From Asterionellopsis glacialis (Eukaryota > Bacillariophyta > Plagiogrammaphyceae > Rhaphoneidales > Asterionellopsidaceae), in contig WKLE02000683.1 of NCBI GenBank assembly GCA_014885115.2, positions 9,382-33,192 on the forward strand: a DNA stretch of 23,811 nucleotides, given 5' to 3'. Every line of letters begins with the position of its first letter. Within the stretch, counting starts at the first letter, position 1. The notes beneath the pieces are model-generated. The model saw only the letters and a program-made list of their open reading frames with translations, made no database searches and was not told the origin of the DNA. A program made the translations under genes and the position numbers. Below, piece by piece: positions 16,962 to 23,811 of the stretch.

Positions 16962-18128
16962 ATGGCTTTGCTCTCACCTCAGTATTCAAATGGTCCAGTG
17001 AAGGTGACAACCAGCAGCAGCTCCATGAGCGCGAACAATTCCAATCAACCAGATAAAAATGAAAATGATGTTCACGCAACAACATTCAACAATGCAGAAA
17101 TCCATTTTGAAATCCATTTCACTCCCACAGGTGATGATAAAGAATATCCAGATACCAAGAATTTAAGTGCAAGTGATTTCTTTATGTTAGAGTTGGAGAA
17201 AGAATACAACACAACATTGTGGCTGTTTGAACATCACATGTTGATGCACAAACTCGCTGCAACGTACTTTGGTTTCCAAGCATTCTGGTACATTTTCTTA
17301 CCACAACTTTTGCTCACCACCATCATATCTATAATTGGTTTCACTGTTATGGGAGAGATTGATCCTGATCCAGATGATGCGCTGGAAGAGGATCTAAATG
17401 GTGAGAGTGATGGCGATGACTTAACCATACTAAACGATTACATAGAATGTGTTGGTTTGAAAAAAAATGCATTTGCATTGTCCATTTCTGTTGGAGTCTT
17501 GGGAGCAGCTGCTGGATTAATCAATTCTATTGGTAAATGGAAGAACATTCAAAGTAGGTTTGACATGCATAGTTTGGCAGCAAGAGCACTCAAAAACATT
17601 ACCAAAACAGTTGTTTTTGAACAACGGACATTCCAGAGGAAGAAAATTGAGTTGGCTCATGAGTCTTCAACCAAGGGACATAAAGCAGTTTGCTTTGATA
17701 TGAGACAACTTGGAGTTGATTTGAAAATGCATCAGGCTAGTTTTGAGGCCATGTTGGATGCTTGCCAATCTGAAATACCTTCACAAATTGAGCAGGTTTT
17801 TGTTTTGTTGCATGAATTGATGGATAGAATAGATTACGGAGACTTTCAAAAGCTCAATTACAGATATTTTCTACATTTACTTGTGACAAATATCTCTGTC
17901 TCTCCATTGTTTCCTTTCCATATCAACCATGTTGATATCCATGCATTGTTACTGAATGAAAATGAAAGGAATCAAGAAAATAATTTGATGATCCACAACA
18001 GAATTTCAGCGGTGAAAGATCAATGGTCCAAATTCAAGAGAGAGAACTCTAGACCTAGTGCTACTGAGGGCAATTCACCTCCTGAACCCACTATAGACTT
18101 AGTTTCGACGCTGGCTACTTATGTTTGA
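16962..18128 (+). CDS. SLATT-like two-transmembrane protein
   Basis: A 388-residue protein with no intron. Residues 1-75 are polar and low complexity. A helix (80-100, WLFEHHMLMHKLA) leads into transmembrane segment 1 (about 105-130). An acidic loop follows (131-157), then segment 2 (about 168-190), and directly after it KWKNIQSRFDMHSLAARALKN (192-212). This arrangement, two membrane helices followed by a helix with Arg-x(2)-His and alanine-rich turns, resembles the SLATT domain (SMODS and SLOG-associating 2TM effector), a pore-forming module best known from bacterial defence systems and also found in eukaryotic and viral proteins. No nucleotide-second-messenger synthase or SLOG protein is encoded nearby. 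The cytosolic C-terminal half is helical and unrecognised. CpG content is very low (13 in 1167 bp), like the adjacent transposon remnant and unlike the other genes. It may be cargo of, or acquired with, that element. Confidence 0.55.
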   Translation: MALLSPQYSNGPVKVTTSSSSMSANNSNQPDKNENDVHATTFNNAEIHFEIHFTPTGDDKEYPDTKNLSASDFFMLELEKEYNTTLWLFEHHMLMHKLAATYFGFQAFWYIFLPQLLLTTIISIIGFTVMGEIDPDPDDALEEDLNGESDGDDLTILNDYIECVGLKKNAFALSISVGVLGAAAGLINSIGKWKNIQSRFDMHSLAARALKNITKTVVFEQRTFQRKKIELAHESSTKGHKAVCFDMRQLGVDLKMHQASFEAMLDACQSEIPSQIEQVFVLLHELMDRIDYGDFQKLNYRYFLHLLVTNISVSPLFPFHINHVDIHALLLNENERNQENNLMIHNRISAVKDQWSKFKRENSRPSATEGNSPPEPTIDLVSTLATYV

Positions 18129-18953
18129 AGATAACAAGAAGTCTAAAATCTCGTGTGAATTGAGCAGGTCTTGTTTTTTATAATGGGAAAATCATTCATA
18201 TAACATTAATTTAGGAAAGTAAATTCATTTCATGTAGAGTTCTACGATAATTAGCACTTTCTAAACATAAATCAGCAAACTAGGAAATGTGCAGCACTGT
18301 AGTTGTATTTTCATTAATGATCTAACAATCGCAAAAAGATTACAGGAACAGATGCTGACAGTGCCGTATCGTAAAACATCCGTAGACGACGAACTCATCC
18401 TTCTAAGTAAAACAATTCCCGGCCGGCAAAGACCGTAGACAATTCGTCCTGTGGACAATTAATTCTGCCTGTCGGTAATAAATTTATTTGTTAACCCACG
18501 GGGGAGACCCTCCCACGCGGCCCGAGACCTGCCTCGCCTGCCGGCTTTCAAACCTGGGTCACTCAATAATACATGAAGCATGACTATTAATACTTGTACG
18601 TTAATCTTGGCCGAGGCGTAAAAATACAGTTCGCCCAGACAAAGTGCTCTCTCTCTCTCTAGAGTAGACAGTATCAAACCAGCACTTCTGAGCTGCCGAA
18701 CGAGAGCATAAGGGAAAACGAAAGTAAAACGCTAGACTGTTAGAACTACAAAAAACTCCGCATCACAAAAGAATTGAAGGAGATCCAATCGACGACACTA
18801 CTTTCAACTTATCTGTATTCCACCTGTACTCGTTGTCCCAAGAGAAAGGTCGATATTTCATCGTAAGAGTTCTTTAGTTTGGGTTGGATGACGATGATAT
18901 AAGCGTCGTCCTTGTTCATATATCTCATCGTGGAATCATTGGATGATTGCTGC
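18129..18953. other. Intergenic region upstream of the PD-(D/E)xK-like gene
   Basis: This 825 bp stretch contains the 3' UTR of the SLATT-like gene, a GC-rich patch at about 18498-18565 with a GGGAG/CTCCC stem (18503-18515), and a CT run ending in a CTCTAGAG palindrome at 18657-18664. CpG frequency returns to the level of the other genes from about 18360. No tRNA or other RNA gene could be folded with confidence. Confidence 0.5.
18657..18664. promoter_or_regulatory. CTCTAGAG palindrome
   Basis: This copy of the recurrent 8 bp palindrome is at the end of a CT dinucleotide run (18647-18660), 290 bp upstream of the ATG at 18954. Compare 14111, 14126, 20776 and 23730. Confidence 0.5.
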
Positions 18954-19766
18954 ATGAAACACAGCGCTCTTGCTCGCATTGTTCTGTGGACAATGTTCCT
19001 TACATCTTTGACATTTTTGGTCACTAGTGCTAGTAGAAAGATGGTAACCAAATCCGTCGTCAATGCCTTAGCACTGCCGCGACAGCAACAACATCGACAT
19101 CAACAAGCGGCGCAACAACGACGATTGTTTGCAAACACAAAAAACACTGCTACTGCTACAACAACGACAGTGGACATACATGCCTACCTGAACAATATTG
19201 AATCCGAAATTTACAAAGAAGAACATGGCAACCATATGAAACGGAAACTGTCAGAACCAAATCGTAAACCAATAATTCGAACATTATTAGGATTTGATAC
19301 AAAGGCTAATTTTGATGAAGCCTATCGTAATGCACAAAGGTCTATGGAATACGAACGAATGTTTTCTTTTTGTAACGATCATTTGCTACCGCGTCTAAAA
19401 AATGGCAATGGCAACGACGGCAGGGAAGAACCAGAGTGGAAACAAAAGGTGCCAGATTTACCACTTCTTGTGTCAGAAGCGTTGAAACACTTATCATTAT
19501 GGAACGATACAATGCCCTCTTCCTCCTCTTCTTCTACAGCAAGGTTAGGAGTTGCCTCATTCCGGAAACTTGGAACAGGACCTATATACAAAGGTAGTGT
19601 TGAAGCTATGATTGCTGATCTTTTCCCGGATACTATGCCAGCCTACGAAAAAGCAGTTGAAGTTCCTAGTGACTCAGAGATATTACAACGAGTTTGTGAA
19701 TTACGCCGACCAATATTACTGCAGGAACAACATCAGGGAAACAAGAACAATAGCGAAACAACAGCA

Positions 19767-19800
<34 letters not shown>

Positions 19801-20639
19801 ATGAGGAAATGACAATTGCCTCTGCTAGTGCAACGGCCAATCATCGTTTAGAAGCGGCACTAAAATTGTGTCGTCGTGTGTTTCCACAAGAAACACAAGA
19901 CGATGAAGAATCTATCACTGCTTCCCCATGCCCAAAAAAGTCTGGAAGAGAATGTGAACAAGCTTGCATTTCCTTTCTAGAGAAGAATTATGGTCAAAAT
20001 GGAAATTCCTCACGTTCTGTGGTGGTGTTGCAGAATGTTTACGTCAATCACAAGTCAAGCAATACAAGATTCAAATACAATGTAAATCGTAGAAAGGAAC
20101 ATCGAAATAACAGCAACAGCAGCAATAAGAATAAATCTACTTTGGCATCTACCGGCATTATATGGACAAGTATCGATAGAGAAAATACATGTTCTGAATT
20201 TGACAACGTTATTGTTGATGAAGAAAGTCAACATGTAGTAGAAATTTGGGAGGCAAAATCTTCCATCAGCCCCAGTACACTTTGGGATGCAGTTTCAAAG
20301 AAATTGTCAGCTGTGAGGGAGTTGGTTCATGATGACGACGCCTTTTTGATGTATGGAGATGAGGATCAATCAGCTTCTATTGGAGGAACTGATGGACCGA
20401 ACAAAATCTCATTTGGTGTTTATGGTCGGAAACTTCTTGCACCAAGTAATGCTGTTGGACAATTAAAGGCAATGGCAGCATCCAAAACTCTCACTTCAGA
20501 TATTGGTGCAATACTAAATGCTGTTGAATGTGGATTTGTGGAGGTTGACACAACAACATTGTTGTCAGACCTTAACTTGCTTCGAATGGAACTTGAAAAG
20601 GCGAATGATGACTTTCATGTCATTGTGAATGTATCCTAA
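18954..20639 (+). CDS. Signal-peptide protein with PD-(D/E)xK-like motif
   Basis: 561 residues from the ATG at 18954; an earlier in-frame ATG at 18912 would add 14 residues before the hydrophobic segment. Residues 1-26 (MKHSALARIVLWTMFLTSLT...) look like a signal peptide, followed by a basic, Gln/Ala-rich stretch. There is no Phe at the predicted cleavage site, so plastid stroma is not indicated; secretion, ER or the periplastidal space are open, and mitochondria cannot be excluded. The middle is interrupted by Ser and Thr runs. Near the C-terminus, EFDNVIVD...EIWEAK places Asp417 and Glu433-x-Lys435 on consecutive predicted strands, the spacing of a PD-(D/E)xK nuclease core (also used by non-nuclease relatives). 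The next segment (LWDAVSKKLSAVREL) is the helix expected after it. A role on nucleic acid is inferred from this motif alone. No close relative is recognised. Confidence 0.5.
19767..19799 (+). repeat. In-frame (ACT)11 microsatellite
   Basis: Eleven ACT codons in a row encode a threonine run inside the PD-(D/E)xK-like protein, in a low-complexity linker. Length variation between strains is likely and would not break the frame. Confidence 0.9.
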
Positions 20640-21086
20640 TTTTTCTAAAAATATTGTTACTGCTATTTCCCTTACCTCAGCTGAAATGATCTTGCATGTT
20701 CTGAGTTTTGTATTATTTTCAGTATCGTACTTTTCGCGTGTTTCTTATGATCTTTTGATATCTTGGTAGACTCTACTCTAGAGAGAGTCGAATCTAGATA
20801 TCATTACTCTCTCCGTGCGTCCGTCTGGTGATCGATCTGGAAATCCCCAATTTTTATGAGTCGTAGGAGTCGTTTCAATAATAGTGTTTGTCGCGCACTC
20901 TCCGTGTGCAGCTTAGAGAGTTCATCACTCATCGTTCATCATCATTCATATTATCTTGCGTAGATTTTGAAATTGTCGTCATCCTCATTGTTCTTCAGTT
21001 AGTTCGGGTACCATTTACAAGTAGCAGGTTGATCAATCCAACAGTGGTGCTAAACAAAGTAAAGCGATACACTTAATCGGCCAACC
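20640..21086. promoter_or_regulatory. Intergenic region upstream of the NFU gene
   Basis: This 447 bp stretch carries the 3' UTR of the preceding gene and the promoter of the NFU gene. Its notable element is GACTCT-a-CTCTAGAG-AGAGTC (20769-20789), an imperfect palindrome around CTCTAGAG (20776-20783), 304 bp before the ATG. TCATC/ATCATTCAT repeats lie near 20930-20950. No coding potential is seen. Confidence 0.5.
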
Positions 21087-22624
21087 ATGATTCTTCTCCA
21101 GAGACGAAATGTTCTTTTGGCACTTGCTTTGGTGTCATCATCTTTATCAGTGAATGCCTTTACAGGAGTTTCGAAATCGGTGTCATCGCAAACTACTATT
21201 TCTTATGGACCCGAACAAATATCGGCATATCAACAACAATACACGTCGGGCCCTCTGAAAATGTCAGCCCAAGAACCTGCAATTCAAAATGCCCCTGTTC
21301 TCAATGGAAAGATGGTTCTTCCTCTTAAAATTCTCACAGCAGGAACTACTGGCCATAAAATTGCGGCAGTGTATGCCATTAAGAATTCCAATTACAAAAG
21401 GGGATCTGGTGACGGTTGGGAACATTGCGAATTTGTGGGCGTGACTCGTGACCTTGACGAATCTTTGAAATCGCATCAAGCAGAAAAGGATGCCAGCCAA
21501 GTTGCACATGTTAGAGCGCTTTCCTTTTCATTCCCACAAAAAGGTGCCATGGAAGAAGTAGCTGCAACGTGGAAAAAACAGGCCGAAGCGGCTGGAGCTA
21601 CATTGGGAACGGCTGGAGTTGATGGTTGGGTCGATGGTTGGGTACGTTTTGATTGTGAGAAAGGATTCTTTTGTGGGACAATTTGAGGAATATTCATATT
21701 TGTCTTTTTTCAAAGCGTATATTCTGCATATTTATATTATGCTAAAGAATTTTGAATCGGTTGTACACTTGCAATATATTTTGAAACATTCCACAGGGAG
21801 ATGACACGGATCGTCAAGAGCTTATAGATCTAATGGAGAAAACAGCTTTCTTTGATGACGACGATGACGAAGATGAGTTTGATGATGACGAAGATGAACT
21901 CTCCATGACAGACGTTACTGAAGCATTGGGCACAAAGCCAGTTGCAGGACTTTCCTCTGCCCCCCCTCCTTCAGCCGACGACGTGGTATCCCCATTTGAG
22001 TCTGAGCCTGCTTCCAAATTATCCGAGAAAGAAACTCTTGAATTTTCACCAGAAGCTGTTGATAAAGTTTTGGAAGAAGTTCGTCCGTATCTCATATCCG
22101 ATGGTGGTAATGTATCCGTGCAGAAGGTCGACGTGGAAAAGAAGGATGTATACCTTGTTTTGGAAGGTGCTTGTGGTGAGTGCTAAAGAACTGTCGCAGT
22201 CTCTCTTCTTGCAATTGCTCAATTTTGTCTAGTCTGACCGCTCAATTTACACGGCGCAACACGGCGCTTCATTTTACATTGTGTGTACTGACTAGGATCC
22301 TGCCCGTCATCTACCGTCACGATGCAAATGGGTATTGAACGGGTTCTGAAGGAAAACTTCCCAGGTTTAGGAGAAGTGATTCAAGTGGAAGATCCGGCCA
22401 CGGCAGCAGCTCAACCTACGGAGCTCGAATGGCAAGCAGTGGAGGACGAATTAAGGCGAATTAGACCAGCCATTATTGCCATGGGAGGTGTGGTGCAAAT
22501 CGTAAGTGTCGACCCAATCGGTGTTGTTGAGTTGAAGTACCAAGGGCCCAATAAGCTGCAACAAGGCATCGAACTCGCGGTTCAAGATATACCTTTCGTG
22601 AAGCATATAAAGTTTGTTATGTAG
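21087..22624 (+). CDS. Plastid NFU Fe-S scaffold fused to GIY-YIG-like domain
   Basis: Three exons: 21087-21641, 21797-22175 and 22296-22624. The introns are 155 bp (GTACGT...CAG, phase 0) and 120 bp (GTGAGT...TAG, phase 1), giving 420 residues. Residues 1-24 are a signal peptide with cleavage at VNA|F25, and a Ser-rich transit part follows, so the protein is directed to the plastid stroma. Residues about 80-170 resemble the GIY-YIG-like domain found at the N-terminus of plant glutaredoxin GRXS16 (AAVYAI, CEFVGVT, LKSH). The helix lacks the catalytic Arg, so nuclease activity is doubtful. An acidic linker (about 205-222) leads to an NFU domain at about 270-345 whose CGSC motif (Cys311, Cys314) would bind a bridging [4Fe-4S] cluster. 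The second intron falls within this motif. Residues about 354-420 are a second NFU-like domain without cysteines, as in plant plastid NFU1-3. It should deliver Fe-S clusters to plastid targets in the SUF pathway. Confidence 0.88.
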
Positions 22625-22761
22625 AGCTGAATAAAAAATGATATATAAAATAAGAAAACTACATTGATTTGAATGTTCCGAGACAACATGGTACATGATT
22701 TACAAGCATTCATAAGCACAAAATTCTAATAATTTTACCATCATGGACGGTTCTCCACAGC
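22625..22761. terminator. Shared 3' region of NFU and EMC7 genes
   Basis: The NFU and EMC7 stop codons are only about 140 bp apart in convergent orientation. AATAAAAAATG just after the NFU stop (about 22630) contains AATAAA and could act as a poly(A) signal on the plus strand. Confidence 0.4.
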
Positions 22762-23571
22762 TTAATGTTCTTTCTTCCCCTTTCTTTTCTTATCCTTAAT
22801 TTGCGCTGGTTCTTCTGAAGCACCTGTTAAGTCACCCCATAGTTGTGAGAAAGCCTTGGTGGGATCTTGTTGCATTTCCATTTGCTTCTTCATTCGTTCT
22901 TGTTCTTCAGGCTCAAGATTTTCCATCATTTTCGGCATGAGAAACATGAGTCCACCAGACACAATCATCATGAGAATCATAGGGTTCTTAAAGATACTCA
23001 TGATTGAAAAACCTCGCTTTGGTTCAAAGTACTCATATTTGGCATGCGCCGTCAGGACGAGAGGATGTTTGGTAGTGGATTTCGGTGCACCCGGAAAGAC
23101 GTATTCGATACATTTAGGCTCGTCCATGGCATCTGCCAACAGCTGAATCTTAACCTGACTGAACATGTGCTCGTGACTGTAAACGTCCAAAAGATGAACA
23201 CCCGGACCGACTTTGTACAGAGAGAAGGATCCATCGAGTTTGCTGTAGGTCGTGTATTCGCCATCATTGAGAACAATGCGAGTATTGTTGACTGGTGTAT
23301 CATCCGGAAGAATAAGCTTTCCCGATATGGTAGCAAGATCGCTATCTCCCGCACTTGACCATCTATAATGCGTGTATGCGTTATTATATTATTGAGTAAT
23401 CAGGTGATCCATTTTGAGAAAAAAGGCTCTCTGAGTCAAATTCATGAACAAGAAAAATGCTCACGGAACACTGATTACAACTGTTGACAAGTGGAGAATT
23501 CAATTTACTTTTACTCACCTCACAAAGAGCAAAGCTAACAAAGCAATAAGGGACCGTGATATACTAGGCAT
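22762..23571 (-). CDS. EMC7: ER membrane protein complex subunit 7
   Basis: Two exons on the minus strand. Exon 1 (23571 down to 23519, 53 bp) encodes MPSISRSLIALLALLFV. A 156 bp intron (23518-23363, GTGAGT...TAG, phase 2) follows, then exon 2 (23362-22762). Joining them makes the Arg18 codon and gives 217 residues. The signal peptide is followed by a beta-sandwich domain at about 27-125 (TISGKLILP, LDGSFSLYKVGPGVHLLDVYS), matching the EMC7 family (DUF2012), where RxDGSF...V.PG.H.LeV is conserved. Then comes YFEPKRGFSIMSIFKNPM, the single transmembrane helix (about 145-162), and a basic Lys-rich cytosolic tail (KDKKRKGKKEH). EMC inserts tail-anchored and multipass membrane proteins into the ER; EMC7 is its lumenal, single-pass accessory subunit. 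The length is close to the family's. A TTG-started open frame at 23190 is internal to exon 2 and is not a separate gene. Confidence 0.9.
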
Positions 23572-23811
23572 TGTAGAACCTTTGATACCGTCAAGACAGA
23601 GACTGGGAATGGACGACGACCAATGCAAACAGCGAGGGAAATGATGAAACAGGAAGCGGACAGAGGGGGTCGTTTCGCTTGCATTGCTTGCAGCAGCGCT
23701 CTGGCTCTCTACAGGTCCTAAAAGGACCACTCTAGAGACCTACTGGTTTGTCAGTTGTCAGTTCCCCCATTTTTTTTGCTTGATGGAGTGTCTCTTTTGA
23801 GCGCACTCCCT
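23572..23811. promoter_or_regulatory. Upstream region of EMC7
   Basis: Contains GGTCCT-aaa-AGGACC (23714-23728, an inverted repeat with 3 nt spacer) immediately followed by CTCTAGAG (23730-23737), 159 bp upstream of the EMC7 ATG. A TTGTCAG tandem duplication follows (near 23748-23761). The window ends before any further gene is visible. Confidence 0.5.

Noticed and set aside
18498..18565. GC-rich patch with TTCAAACC and a GGGAG/CTCCC stem, considered as a tRNA or other RNA gene
   Set aside because: No cloverleaf, acceptor stem or correct T-arm could be formed on either strand.
19972..19983. TTCTAGAGAA in the PD-(D/E)xK-like coding sequence as a further CTCTAGAG element
   Set aside because: It lacks the full CTCTAGAG core and lies within an exon.
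22322..22624. Separate 100-residue gene
   Set aside because: It is exon 3 of the NFU gene; the splice at 22175/22296 restores the CGSC motif and the reading frame.
1..23811. CRISPR arrays, bacterial operons or prophage
   Set aside because: No regularly spaced direct repeats were seen, and introns, signal/transit peptides and eukaryotic protein families show that this is nuclear eukaryotic DNA.

Overview
The window reads as nuclear DNA of a diatom or a close ochrophyte relative. Evidence: short GT-AG introns (103-156 bp) in three genes; presequences in which an ER-type signal peptide runs into an aromatic residue (SAA|F at the 3695-4609 gene, NA|F at the NFU gene, T|F at the DUF1825 gene), the hallmark of import into four-membrane plastids; tightly packed genes on both strands; and a myosin with long coiled coil. 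Genus and species cannot be told from the sequence alone.

Layout, left to right: the 3' end of an unrecognised gene (3-539, +); an RRM-type nuclear protein (588-1931, -) divergent from a methyltransferase-like protein (2344-3285, +); a plastid-targeted TPR-like protein (3695-4609, -); a gene-poor 1.45 kb stretch full of palindromic TACCWGGTA/TAGGWCCTA motifs (4.86-5.35 kb); a 20S proteasome alpha-like protein carrying a signal peptide (6069-6944, -) divergent from a plastid protein with two DUF1825-like domains (7394-8510, +, one intron); a single-exon 1669-codon myosin (8834-13843, -); a decayed MULE-like transposase (14766-15962) bounded by TACCWGGTA clusters at 14.27-14.36 and 16.57-16.76 kb; a two-transmembrane SLATT-like protein (16962-18128, +); a signal-peptide protein with a PD-(D/E)xK-like motif (18954-20639, +); a plastid NFU iron-sulfur scaffold fused to a GIY-YIG-like domain (21087-22624, +, two introns); and the ER membrane complex subunit EMC7 (22762-23571, -, one intron).

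This is ordinary eukaryotic gene order, not an operon. Several products nevertheless share a theme: at least three are predicted for the plastid (TPR-like, DUF1825, NFU) and two others (proteasome alpha-like, PD-(D/E)xK-like) have a signal peptide without the plastid phenylalanine, compatible with the ER, secretion or the periplastidal compartment. The strongest unexplained signals are non-coding. There are 13 exact copies of the 9-mer TACCWGGTA, all intergenic. There are 5 copies of CTCTAGAG, all 160-310 bp upstream of four start codons. A CpG desert of about 2.2 kb covers the transposon remnant and partly continues through the SLATT-like gene.

All family calls were made by reading motifs by eye; no database search was run.
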